From: Gnetum montanum
Lineage: Eukaryota > Streptophyta > Gnetopsida > Gnetales > Gnetaceae
Direction of reading: 5' to 3'
Length of the DNA stretch: 64,000 nt
NCBI GenBank assembly: GCA_015680685.1
Contig: MNCI01008033.1
Location: 126,001-190,000 of the forward strand
The notes under the pieces are model-generated. The model was not told the DNA's origin. It saw only the letters and a program-made list of their open reading frames with translations, and searched no databases. Below are positions 1-12,680 of the stretch, in pieces. The translations under genes were made by a program, and so were the position numbers. The stretch's first letter is position 1, and the number at the start of each line of letters is the position of its first letter.

Positions 1-1900
1 TCACTCTAAGGATCATGGTCATGACAAGCAGAGAGGAAATGGCAAAGACCATGATAGTGGTAGTCCTCCTCCCTCTTCTTTCTCTTCATCTGGATTAGCT
101 TCCTCCTTCGAATCTAAAAATAACCATAGGCAATAGGACAACAATGATAATCACAAAGACTGCCATGAATGAAGGAATGGCAAAGGACATCATAGGCATC
201 ATCAAGATCATGACGATGAACCTTTGTTGGCTACTCAAAATATGCTCAACATCACAGAGGCTATTAAAATTCCTACCAAGTATGTGAAAGATAGCTAAAT
301 CAAATGACTAGACATGAATAATATCCCTAAATTTGAGAGGGGATATAACTCAAATTCTCAAATGCATCTACAAGCCTTTCACAATGCCTATGCCTTCCAA
401 AATATTGAAAATGATTGGAAAAATCTCAAGCTATTTCCCACAACACTCATCAAGAAAGAAGAAAGTTGGTACTGCTCTCTATAACTAGAATCAATTTGTT
501 GATGGAGTACAATGCTAGAACTATTTAATGATAAGTATCAAATGTATTCCAGAGTGTCAAACCTATGAAGGCAAATCCAAGGTTGGAAACAAGGAACACA
601 TGAACCCTTGGATGCCACCATGGGTAGATATTATTCATTATTACATCAATGCCCTAGCCATGGCTACTCTCAATAGGAACAACTTTGCCACATCATAAAT
701 GGGCTTTGCTCAAAAACATAGAGGATCCTTGGGGTCTATGCCCAATAAAAAATATTAGAATTAAGAGACAATTAGATACAAAAGCTAATTGAGTAGGTAG
801 CAAAAGAAGAAGGAGAGTTGAGGAAATGAGGAAGTGCAAAAGAATATAACAGGGACCCTTTCATCAAAAAGAAGCAGGTTTGCTTTTGTAATAATGAGGA
901 GGAGTCACCTCTTGATGAGGTAGTGTAACAAAAGACATTGCTGATCCAAAAATCTATGTCTGAAATTTCAACCAAAGTAGATAAAATGTGGGATTCGTTG
1001 GATGAAAAATTCCAAACTACTCTAAAAATCGTAGAAGAATCAAGAGAGGAGAGTAGTGAATGCAAGAGGTGAAAAGAAGCTAAACATACCTACCAAAGGG
1101 GCAAGGGTAAAGTTGATGTAATAGAAGAAGAAGTTGTGGAGATTGAATCATATGATCATGGTGGGTGTGACATCTACCACTATGAACATCCTAAGGGATG
1201 TTTCCCTATTGTGTCACATGTACATGAATCTAGGGTGTCTGCTTTCAAACCACAACTATCAAAAAGGCAAACATCTCGAAGATTGTCTTATCCTCAAGGA
1301 AATCTCAAGCAGTTCCACCAGCAATAAACTTATTATCCAAGTGGAACTTTATCATAACCATATGAGTAGTATCAGTAGTAGCAAAAACCATAGTCATGGG
1401 GAATGCCACTACCATGGCAGTAGTACCCTTACAATTAGCTAGACCTATATGGGTACTATGTTCAACAACCCATGTCTCCATGTGACTCTTTCAACCACAT
1501 TTCTCCTTTCCAACATCACCACCACCCTCTTGAATATCATCAAACTCATTCTCTAATCCCTAGAAGGGATCCCATATTCCATCCATATCCTCCTCATGTG
1601 CCTACACCTATTTCTCCACCCTCAACATAGTTAATGCTTGCTACATCCATGCAGGATGAGCTTTCAAGTCAACTACAACCACCTAATGATACAAGCACCA
1701 TTAATCTACAACCAATTAATCAACCAAATGATTCATAACCTACATCACATAAAAAACTATTCTTCTAACCCAACAACCCTCCTAAGCCCTTACAAACTCA
1801 TGTGGTTGGTCACCCTACTCCTTCCTCATTCTTTGCAAATCATTAAATCAAGAGCCCTTCAAACCAAATGCCTCCCAATATCTACACTATTAGGTTAACT
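1..1900 (+). pseudogene. Element O gag remnant
   Basis: This is a decayed capsid/nucleocapsid-like polyprotein region. Readable stretches include a Ser/His/Asp-rich segment at 1-240, LDMNNIPKFERGYN near 313, WSTMLELFNDKYQMYSRVSN near 500-565, a PLDATMGRYYSLLHQ segment near 608-650, and YEHPKGCFPIVSHV near 1180-1220. The same order recurs in elements A, B and D. Frames change several times and stops are frequent, mostly TAG where relatives have Gln. The start codon is outside the window. No protein can be made from it. Confidence 0.8.
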
Positions 1901-3545
1901 CATGACGTATCTAATTGGATTTAGGTTAGCAACCTTCTTAGGAAATTAGCTAATCTCGAAAGTCCCCTTACCTAGTTGTAGATTACTAAAAATGAATCAT
2001 GCAAAGCTCTTTTGAATTCAAGTACCAGTGTTAATCTAATTTACCATGAGATGTATACTACCTAGAACCTATCACCTCTCAAGAAGAGCAATATCATATT
2101 AGAATTGGCAGACCAGTCCATCAGTATTCCATTGGGACTAGTAGAAGATATTATGAGCACTACCTATGGGTGGTCTTATCCTACTGATTTCCTTGTAATC
2201 AAAGTTGAGAACTGCAAGGAGGATTTTCCAATCATTATGGGAAAGGTGTGGCTAAGTATTGTTGATGTAAGAATGGGTGTCAAAGATCTTTTCCTAGAAA
2301 TTTTTAAGGAAAATGCATTTAGAAAGATCGAGAAGAAATGAGTTCCATGCATCACATATGGCGATACAAGGTGCAACTACATGTAGAAACTCTAGTACGT
2401 GAAAAGAGCATCCATTTATACATGTAGGCAGTGTACAAATAGGGCAAATATTCAAAGGTGTATGTATGTAGCAACCACAAACTAAGAGAAAACCCAATGG
2501 CTAACAACTAATTCTGAGAGTGGCACAATTTGCATGAAACTGATTGAGAGCCTGACATGTGCCTATGTTATAGGTATGAATGAACTAAAGCAAGTTCATC
2601 ACCAACTCTCTGATGAAGAAAATGATGATACCTATTGGGGAGAGTTGGAAATTCCTAGAAATTTTAAATAAGAGCTCCTAGAGTTAAAAACTCTAATTAT
2701 TGGCCTAGAATATGCATTTCTAAAAAATGTAAAGTTGATTATAATCAATGCTAAACTTGCTTCTAAACAAAAAGAGAAACTATTGAAAGTGGTTAATAGA
2801 TGGCCAATATTCTTTGCTTGGTCATATCTTAAAGTCACTAGGATTGATCCACGAATATGCCAACAACATATCTATACTGATTCATCCATGAAGTTAAGGA
2901 AGCAACCACAATAGTGGTTGAATCCCAAATTAAAGCAAATCATCAAGGAGTAAATAGAACAACTTCTAAGGTGGGGTTCATCTATCCTATTGTAGATAGT
3001 GAGTAGGTCAACCCACTCATGATTGTGCTAAAAAAAGGTGACAAGCGGTGGGTTTGTATTAATTTTAGGCTATTGAACATGACAACATTCAAAGATCATT
3101 TTCTGTTGTCATTTGTCAATCAAGTGTTGGATACCATTTCTGGACATTACTATTATAGGTTTCTAGATGATTATAGTGGCTATAACCAAATTTATATTGC
3201 ACTAGAGGATCAGGCCAAAACTACATTCACGAGTTCCTAAGAGGCTTTTGCATATCAAAACATGCCTTTTGATCTATGCAATGCTCTTGCCACATTCCAA
3301 TGCTTGGTCTTGAGCATCATTCAATAACAAATTGGTAGTGAGATGGAAGTCTTCATGGATGACTTTTCCACTTATGGAACTACATTTAAAAAAGCCTTGG
3401 ACCACCTTCAGCAAGTATTAAAAAGATGTGTGAAGACAAACCTAAGGCTCAATTGGAAAAAGTTCCATCTAATGTTATAAGAGGGCATAGTATTAAGGCA
3501 TAGAATCTCATAAGCAAGGATCAAGATAAACTCTAAAGAGATAAG
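1901..3545 (+). pseudogene. Element O protease and partial reverse transcriptase
   Basis: The protease part reads ALLNSSTSVNLIY near 2010, where relatives have LLDSGSGVN, so the catalytic Asp of DSG is replaced by Asn. The segment DFPIIMGKVWLS near 2223 is the second conserved protease block. RT begins near 2940. VCINFRLLN, FLDDYSGYNQ and the catalytic FMDDF near 3350 are all visible. The reading frame stops being recognisable at RIKINSKEI, exactly where the LTR of element A starts at 3546. Relatives B and D carry the rest of RT, RNase H and integrase, and none of that is found for O. Confidence 0.8.
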
Positions 3546-4449
3546 TGATGAGTAGTGAGGTACCCCTATGTCCAACCATATAAATCACAAAGTGTTCATG
3601 TGTGATCTAGTCGAATGTCATGGACTTTATTGTTTTCAGTGCACTAGTCTTCTAGAAAGTGAGTCTTGCCTTAAGGTCAATCATTGTCTTCCCAATTACA
3701 CTTGTGATGTACACTAGTATGGTCAAGTGTAACTAAGACATCTAATTTTTATCATTTTGTATTTTATGATTTTGGTATTCAAATGAAGATAAAAGTGATA
3801 TGATTTTGGATTAACTAATTTAAATTAACTAAGTAACTAGAATCTAACTAATCCTAACATAAGCATTCGATCCCACTTTTTGTACATGTCCTGAACCCAC
3901 GTATCCACTACTAGGCAACCAAGGACTATGCTACTAGGCATACCAAGCAATAATGCTACTAGGATTACCAAGTGGCTATGTGTTATGCTTGAAGCAGTCA
4001 TACTTATGTGTGTAATCTACCTTACTTTATCACCTCATTAACTTAATTTCTGGAAAACATTTAATAAATACTTAAAAACATTTAACAAATAATTGAGAAC
4101 ATTGAATGCATAAATAAAATAGTTAATCTATCTATAATGCTATAAGGTTTATTAGAAAGCTTATCTTTATTGCCACACACACTATCATTCTCAAGTATAA
4201 CAGTGCTCAAATAAAGATCCATACACTCAATGACTCCTACTATTGGCACTTGGGAGGAAAATTCTAACTTTCAAATGGAAAAACTCTCAAGAGCTTCACT
4301 ACAACTACAATCTCTTATGCCATAAATGCATTTGGTAGGTTTGTATTTATAGCCAAAAATAGACACTTCGTAGATGGGGCCTCATTGACACATGATACGA
4401 TGCGTCAATGAGGCCTCGTCAATATAGCCCACCAAACTACGACTCATCA
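3546..4449 (-). repeat. Element A 3' LTR
   Basis: 904 bp bounded by TGATGAG at the left and CTCATCA at the right. The left end (GAGGTACCCCTATG) matches the same end of all other Athila-like LTRs here. On the - strand a TATAAATA box is present at 4344-4351. The U3 part near 4370-4440 has a repeated TCAATGAGGCCTCGTC-type module instead of the GATATCGC modules seen in B, C and D. The left portion is homologous to 15633-16052. Confidence 0.9.
4344..4351 (-). promoter_or_regulatory. TATA box in element A 3' LTR
   Basis: TATAAATA on the - strand, placed as in the other family LTRs just inside the U3 end. Confidence 0.5.
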
Positions 4450-4459
4450 TACATCCACA
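4450..4459 (-). other. Decayed polypurine tract of element A
   Basis: On the - strand this reads TGTGGATGTA directly before the 3' LTR. The same position in D reads CATGGGGGTA, so this is the plus-strand primer site after base changes. Confidence 0.55.
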
Positions 4460-4696
4460 ACTAAATGAAAATTTATCCTCAAGTTCTTTTACAAAATTGG
4501 AAAGGTATGGTATTATTGACTAATTTTTCACAAACAAAATAAACTAACTAACTTGACAAAAAATGAAGTGCCCAAGTGTATGGATCAACACATTATAAAA
4601 AATGATGATGTTTAGGATACAAGATTAAACACCATGACACAACTCTTCAAAATTGGATAGCACATTCCTTGATGACATAAATTTGGGTGGAGAAGA

Positions 4697-7497
4697 TCAA
4701 ACAATCCCAGGTGGTGGTGGCTCTTAAGGTTCTAAAGGACCTTCACCGGCTTCATGCATGAGCAGTGGTTGAGGTGGCTATGACTGTCCTACTACTACTG
4801 CAACTTTAGGTGAGAAGCAGAAAGCATCTAGCAATGCTTTCATTTTCTCTTCCTTACTTCTCGGAGCATGCACTATCCATACAGCTTCACCAATGTGGGT
4901 TGGAACGAGCACATCCTAGGGACATAGGATTATTAGAAACAACTCCCTAGCATTGATAAACTAGGTAGTGAACTGTTTGCATTCAATATTGAATGTCTTG
5001 ACTATGTCCTTTAGCTCCTAGTAGTCATTCATCCATTTGGCTAGGTTCTTAGTAGTTGATTGTTGGTCTATGAACCATGCTTTGAAAACTTCAAGTTCTG
5101 CGTTTACAATCTCAAGCTTCTACTTGGCATCTTTGTGGTGCTTAAAATTAGCCTCGTATAACAGATATGAGCTAGCCACTTGCTTTTCTAACTCTAACTA
5201 TGACCATTTGGTAATCAGCATTGTCAGGTTCACATAAGGAGATTGGCCAACTCCATATATTCTATCATTTCTTCGATTTGCAACTCCTTTAGGTGGATCT
5301 CTACTTTGTTGTAGACATTGATCCCATCAACAATGGGTTGTCAAATTTCTCTTCCCTGTTGGAGTTGCTGGAGGGATTTATCCATTTTCACCTTCACCAT
5401 CTAAATGTGTGTTTTTTTTTTTTCACTTTCTTTTGCAATCCAACCTAGTCTCTATAATGATACTTCACTTTTTTTTAACTTGAGAGCCTTATTCTTCTAG
5501 GCGAAAATCCAAATGGGAGACTTCTAGCACAAGGCATGCACTTCATTTATAAATTTCAATTTTTTGAGACCAATTTCCTCAATTTAGTGTTCACCCTGGC
5601 AAGCTACTCTTGTTGTTGATGAATAAATTCTTGCATTTGGTCCTTCTGAGCATCAACATTGCGTAGGCCATGATTTTGTGCGATCAAGGTCTCATTCTCC
5701 TGGAGCATCTATGTCAAGTCCTTTTGAATTGAATACATTTTTTTCAGCTATGGACTAGTTAAAGATGGTTGTAACTACCTCCTCCTCAGCCTTCTAGAAT
5801 TGTTCTTGAAGTTTTTCAAAAGCTTCATCTCTTGTTATGGCTAACCTAAGGATCACAAAATCTACAAGTTGAGCACATAGTTTAGCAACCTCAGTGACCA
5901 CACATTGATTTCATTCTTGAGCCATTTCGAGTTACCCCTTCAAAGTTCTACATTTGCCCCTTGTGCTTAGCAACTCCAACTAGGTTGCACTAATGTCTTC
6001 TAGAAAATAAAAGATATCCAGAATTAGTTTCTCAATCCCCACTAGTCAATCCAACAATTCTTCATGTTGGGTTGTGTTTAACTTTCCACTAACCGTGCCT
6101 ATAGACATCTGCACATCTTGAAGTGTAGATACATTTGGTATAGATGCAATAAATGCATTTAGTACTTCAACAAAATAGTCAACAACAACTTTAGTCACTA
6201 TTTCCTACCCTTGGTGCTACATCACCAAGATAGTTGCCTCTTCGCCTTCCTCCAAATGCACTGAGAAAGTGGTGGCATTCCCAAAGATTTCTAGGAATAA
6301 ATGGTGTTGAGATAATGAAATTGTCACCTCTTGAACGTTGGGATCTGACCTTGCAAGTAGTTATGTTCATTGGGTAGAGAAGATTGGTCCACCCCTCTCC
6401 ATCTAGCTAACTATTTGAGCCACCTCATTGGGTAGAGAAGATTGGGTAGAGCTGCTCTTGGATTTTTCATAGATGCTAAATGGCTACGCAAACCTCTAAC
6501 ATTGTTTCCTGAGTGGGTGGTGGAGGTAGTTGCTCCTCTTCCTGGGTTGTTGTTGGCATCTTATCTTTCACAATCTCAGACCATGAGGCCAAAGGAGCAT
6601 GCCTAATTATGTCATTGGAGTAGTGGATGATGCCTGCCCTTTTGTAGACTTTTTGGATGAGGCATGGAAAGAGTAGGGTTTTCCTTCCATATTTATTTTC
6701 CTTGAAGCATTTCTTGATCTCTCAATAGATCAGTTATGGAAAGTTGATGGGAAATTTCTCACTTAGAGCAGTGCATGCTCGGCTGAAGAAAGTGGTTACC
6801 TTTCTTGGCCTCACCATTGGATTGAGGTGATAGGTCGCAATTTTGAAATAAATTTGTTGTGCTAGTATGAGCATACTATACTCCTTACAATCAACCTCAT
6901 AGCATCATTGGGTGCACTCCCTCTTAGCCTCAAGATCCCCTTTCATGAATAGTTTAGCTAATTGTGTCCCAGTGTTAGGCAACCTAAGTACCTCTGCAAT
7001 AGCTTTTACTACATAGGACACTTGAATGTCCTTGATTTTGATAGTGGACCCTAGCCTTCAATTACTCCAGAAGAGATATGTCTCTCTAATGTACCATTTC
7101 CCACTAGATGTGATTATTGGCCACATGGAAGAAGTTTGCAGTTGATTCTTAACATCTACTAGAGCTTTTTCTAGGAAACGCCTAAAGTTTATCTCTTGAA
7201 GGACCAATCATTGAACTTCTCAAGACCTAAAGCTATCAAGGCAGGCTTGAGTTAAAGTAACCTTAAGCCTTGGCATGGGTTCAGGAACTTCTCCTCACTA
7301 TGATTGTTCAATAGGCACTTCTCCTTTTGGAATTTGTTAGACAGATTCCACTTTGAGCTCCTCACAAAGAGGTCTTGTTGCATGGGTTGCTTCCTATGTT
7401 CTTGGGCTTGTTCTTTTTGGCCCCTTCCAACTCTAGGCTACTTCTCTCATGGTTGAGAGGGTTCTCTTTCCTATGGGCACTTTTGTTTTGGTGCCAT
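4697..7497 (-). pseudogene. Element A third ORF (plant-transposon-protein-like), decayed
   Basis: About 930 codons with many stops and frame changes. It starts at an ATG (7497) that directly follows TGATTACAG, a good 3' splice-site sequence. Early text reads MAPKQKCP. The best conserved part near 7200-7020 includes INFRRFLEKALVDV, MWPIITSS, KWYIRETYLFW and AEVLRLPN; the second half matches LLWPTLINSSEWNLGETYKFW in element O at about 36020-36087. This layout resembles the extra ORF or plant-transposon-protein family linked to Athila elements. From about 5800 to 5300 the translation is rich in Gln, Lys, Glu and Leu and looks coiled-coil. It ends near 4700 in a Pro-rich tail. Function is unknown. 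No transmembrane segment was recognised, so an envelope role is not supported. Confidence 0.6.
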
Positions 7498-9607
7498 CTG
7501 TAATCACAATGAGACCATGGGTTAGCAATCGTTATGTAACTTAAAGCAATTAGGATACCTTTATCTCTTAAGGATATTTACACTTGGCTAAGTTTTGATT
7601 ATGTCTAATTTAATTATTCCAATTATTATTTTATTTATATGTTATTGGGAATAATTCATCCTAGAGGTTGTTGGAAGGGTTAACTTGTCAAAAAATTTTA
7701 TGTTTATATGTTGTTAAGGTTATTAATGCTTTGGGGGAGTTAGAAAAAAATTCCAAAAATTTTCATCGATTTTTCATCAGAAACCTTAAGGTTTGCAGGC
7801 CCCACAACAAAGATCTTACCTTTGGTAAGTGTAGGATCAAAAACTAGAGTGATTTGGACAAACAATTGGGAAGTTATGGGCTTTAGAAGGTTTTGGGCTT
7901 TGAAAAATTACAAAAACTCCCCATGTGTTATGAGGCATATGTCAAAAATTCCTAAGTTCTCGATAATATATATTGGATGTAAGCACTGTGTCAAGAGGGC
8001 TGCATTGACATGGTTGGCTATGTCGATGAGGCCTCATCAACTCAACTGTTGACCACTATTGACTTTGGTCAAACTTGCAAAATACAAGGAATTTTGAAAT
8101 GAAATTAGGATCAAATGAAAGCTCAAAAGGCCAAGAATAGTATGAAAACATGAGAAGAAAGTGTTGAAGCTCATAAATTTGGAAAAATGAAGAAAAATTG
8201 ATTTATAGGATGAATGAGATAAAAGGTTAAGGAGCACTAAGCAAAATGCCCAATGGAATATGCAAAAGATAGGATTGTGGCAATGTCAAAGGTAAGGGAC
8301 CTTAACTAACCAAACCAAGAGCTATGCAAGTGGGTCCTCCCCATAGCAAGCTCATACCCTTATTACCCTTGCATAACCTAAACTAAGGAGTCTATGGGCT
8401 CATCAGTTCATTTAATGATTATGAAAAGTTAAGGACTAACTAGAAAGAATCTACTCAAAAATCCAAACACATCAGACTACGACATAGAGCATAACATAGA
8501 ACATGGTAGTGAGGTGAGTTATGGCAACATGGATAAATGATAGAGAAGGTGGAATGGAGTTCTAAATTGAGGTCATAAGAAGTTGCTTGTGGAATTTGTG
8601 TTTAAAATGACCTGGGAAGATCCATCCTCAGTCTAGATCAAAACCAGCCACTTTTAGTGACTTTGCATCACCACCCTAAGATTGATCCATCCACTCAAAA
8701 CACAAGAGTGCTTCCACAAGACAACCAATGTTCCATAAGAAGAAGAAAAGAGAGAAGTAGGAAGTGAGAGAGGGTCTTAGTTAGAGGGGACCTTTAGGCA
8801 TAGGTGCATATCTTTCTAATCCCATAACTAGTGCTTGTAGCCCATTTATTTGTTCAAGGGGTGTGCTTTAAATTCCCATGGTTTTTTTCTTTAAGATGGA
8901 AACCACACCATGCAATAACTTCTTCATGTCTAAGAAGTTTGTTTTGAATTCTCATAATTTTTTTAAATTTTTGGATGGGAACCACACCATGTAAAGACTT
9001 ATTCAACTTCCTATTAGTGGTTGGTATGGAATAGTAAGAAGTCTATGAAAAACGCTCAAGCACTTAAGCAAGTAAAAGAGTACAAAGAGTATTGAGTCCC
9101 CTTGAAGTCACACCCTTTGCAAACCTTTGAATCTTTTCTAATTCCAAAACTACCAAGGCCACTAATTAATTAAATTTTTTTTAATAGAAGGGACCTAAAA
9201 TTCCCAGAACAAGGAAAACCATAGAGTTTATTGGATGGGTGGATGATGTGATCTCATTACCTGTTTCCATGAAAAATAAACCATGCCAAGGTCATTAGAC
9301 ATCTAAATTCAAAAATAGAAACCAAACATTGACAATCACAACATTAAGCACAAACCATCATTAGTAAACAACAACAATGGCACTGTGTCCTATGACAATA
9401 AAGCAATTTTATTAGCAGAAATAAGGAAATATCATACTTGAATCAAAACAAAACAAATTAAAACATATAAGAAAGTGTAAAATAATCAAGAAAGGCTCAA
9501 AGGTACTAACAATGGTATAAAATTAGAAAAATCAAAAAATCAAAAATTTGTAAAATAAAAAATGTGAAAAACAAAAAAGTAGAAAAATGGAGAAGCCATA
9601 TCGATTG
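7498..9607 (-). other. Element A spacer between pol and third ORF
   Basis: Non-coding. On the - strand it holds a U3-like patch near 8040-7960 (GATGAGGCCTCATCGACATAGCC-like, close to the module in A's own LTR) followed by a block near 7930-7850 containing AGCCCATAACTTCCC. A similar block occurs in O's spacer near 17660. A conserved block near 9000-8870 with ACCACACCATG is also found in the D and B spacers. No ORF here is supportable. Confidence 0.6.
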
Positions 9608-12600
9608 TTAGCATGAATGGCCATCTTCTCCATGACTGAGTTGGAAGGAGGAGATCCAAAAAAATGGAATATGGTTGTCCATCCATCAAGGTGGTAGTTG
9701 CAATGGCCTATCTTGGTTCTAGAAAAGGCTTTACTTGTTAGATGTTGACCAACAACTTTTTATTCAAGCTTTCATTTTTGTAGATTAACATGGCCCCAAT
9801 GGGAAAGGTTTAATCAATTATATAAGGTCCCTTCCACAATGTCTAAACTTTTGTCTTTTGGGGTACATGTGTGCTGTTCTAGTAGAGAACCTTATCTCCG
9901 TATTGCAGTTTTACCTTTTGTATTCTAAGGTCATGGAATTGCTTGCTAAATTCCTTGTGCATCTCATTCAAGGATAGGTCGACTAATTAATTTTCATCTA
10001 GCACATTTAGGTTGATCAATCTTTCTTTTTATGCTAGACTTAGGTCAAGATTTAGATCACAGGTTGTTGAGAGTGTACCGAGGTTGAATTAAATCAAGAG
10101 CATTGGATGTTTTCTGTACACTAACTCATAGGGAGAATAGCCAATAGGAAGTTTCCAAGTTGAATGATAAACCCATAGAGCATCATTAAGTTTTGTACCC
10201 CAATCCTTTCTATATTTGCTAATGGTCCACATTAGTATTTTTGTGATCTCCTAGTTGGTTACCTCTACTTAACCATTGGCTTGGGGATGATAAGATGTTG
10301 TTAACTTATGTTCAACCCCTAAGCATTACATCAATTTTCTAAAAGTGGCACTTGTGAAATGAGCTCCATTATCAAAAATTAGAGAATTTGGCACACCAAA
10401 CCTATTCATAATATTTTGTTGTATAAATCTAGTAGCAGTGGACAATGTACAATTAGTAGTGGCTACTGCTTTTATCCACTTTGTGCAATAGTCAACTACT
10501 ACTCTAACATATGTCTTTCTATTGGACATGGGTGTGATGGGACCCATGAATTCAATGCCTCATATGTTGAAAGGTTCTAATGGTTGGATCCACTGTTGAG
10601 GATCTTCCATCCGAGCGGTCATCCCCCTATCTCGTTGACACCATTCACAAGATTTGACAAACAAGTGGGCATCCCTAAAGATTGTAGGCCAATAGTATCC
10701 TACCATCAGGATTTTTATGACTGTCAATATCCCTGTATAATAGCCTCTACAAGGCCAATCATGATGTGGAAGGGTCTAGACCAATCTGGTGCTTGTAGGA
10801 TTGGTGTTTCTATGAGTTTCTCTTTTAACTATTGGAATGCATGTTCACATTTCTTGGTTTAGATGAAAGGTGCATCTTTCTTTGTAAGCTCTACCAATGA
10901 CTTTGTGATCTTAGAGAAATTCTCTATGAATTTTTTGTAGTAGCCAGTGTGTCCAAGGAATGACCAAACATCTTTATTAGTCTCTAGTTGGCATGTTATT
11001 CCTTAGATGACGCTTATCTTTTCTAGGTCTACCTCAATCCTTTTTCATGAAATTTGATGCCCTAGCACAATGCCTTCTTAGACCTTGAGATGGCTCTTTT
11101 TCCAGTTGATTCATAGATTTGTTTCTACACATCTCTTTAATACTTGCTCAAGGAGGTCCAAGGCTTGCTGAAATGTAGCTCCATAGGTGAAAAAATCATC
11201 CATGAAGACTTCAACACTACTATTGATCTACTATTGGAAGATACTAAGGACCAAGCATTGAAATGTTGTAGGGCCATTACATAAACTGAATGGCATCTTA
11301 CAATATGCAAAATTCCCCCAAGGACTCATGAATGTTGTCTTGGCCTAATCTTCTAGTGCAATTTGGATTTGGTTATAGCCACTATAACCATCCAAGAAGG
11401 TATAATAACAATGCCCAAATATGGTGTCCAACAATTGATCTACAAATGACAAACAAAAATGATCTTTAAATGTTGCCATATTCAATAGTCAAAAGTTGAT
11501 GCAAACCCACCATTTGCCATCTTTCTTTGGCATAATTACGAGTGGGCTAACCCACCAGCTATCCACAATCAAATAGATGAACCCTACCTTGAGGAGTTGT
11601 TCAATTTCCTCTTTGACGATTTGCTTCAATTTGGGATTCAATCGCCTCTATGGCTACCTTCTAGGCTTCATGGTTGGGTCACTATAAATGTGATTCTCAG
11701 AAATCCTTGGATCAATTCTAGTTAGCTTGGAATATGACCAAACAAAGGTTGTTGGCCATCTATTAACTACCTTCAACAACTTTTCTTTTTTTTTAAAAGA
11801 AAGTTTGACATTAATTATGATTAGTTTACCATTATTTAAAAATGGATATTCCATGCTAACTGGTAAAATTTTTAGCTCTAGGGGCTCTTTCTTGAAGTTA
11901 TCAAGGATTTCCAACTCTCCCCAAGAAGTGTTATCATCTTCATCAAAGAGTTGGGAATGAACTTGTTCAAATTTTTCCATGCCTTCAACATAAGCACATG
12001 TTAGGCTCTTGATTGGTTCCATGCATAATGTGCTACTATCTGAGTTAGCTATCAACCACTAGGTTCATTTTGTGGCTACTACATACAAATACCTTTGAAT
12101 ATTAATATCTTGTGCACACTGATTGCATACTTTAATGTATGTACTTTTGACTGATTAAATTCTTTGCACACACTCGCACCCATTATCGATGTACGCAATG
12201 CATGGAATATACTTCTTCTCGATCTTGCCTAGTTCATTTTCTTTGGATATTTCTAGAGATAGGTTTCTTATGCCCATATGTGTATTGACCATGCTTAACC
12301 AAGCTCTTCCCATAATGATGGGGAAGTCACTTTTGTAGGTGTTCACCTTGATCACTAGAAAATCAACAGGATAGGACCACCCACAAAATATGATCACAAT
12401 GTCCTCTACTAATCCCAGAGGGATAGTAATTGATTGATATGCTAATTTTAGGTGAATTTTTCTCTTCTTGAGAGGTGGTAGGTTCTAGGCCTTCTACATG
12501 TCATGGGAGATGAGATTAACTCCAGAACCATAGTCAAGAAGAGTCTTACATGGCTCATGTCCAGTAATCTCTAAATAAATGAGTGGACTTCCTAGGTCAG

Positions 12601-12680
12601 ATCTTTTCATAAGAAGATTATCAACCTTGATCTAGTTGGAAATAGCATAAGTTAGCATTATAGTATGAATTCGAGGAAGC
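9608..12680 (-). pseudogene. Element A pol remnant (PR, RT, INT; RNase H deleted)
   Basis: Protease reads LLDYGSGVNLIS near 12545-12505 (DSG changed to DYG), then DFPIIMGRAWLS near 12330-12295. A linker and RT follow from about 12050 to 10780. Integrase has GPITPMSN, CTKWI, a DNGAHF block at 10548-10326 and a C-terminal part to 9608, ending in a Cys-stop exactly where B and D end. RNase H is absent: the text passes from the end of RT to the integrase zinc-finger part with about 1 kb missing relative to D. Stops and frameshifts throughout make it non-functional. Confidence 0.8.

Noticed and set aside
4697-7497. Third ORF of A as a retroviral-type envelope gene
   Set aside because: No signal peptide or transmembrane segment could be recognised, and the core resembles plant-transposon-protein text.
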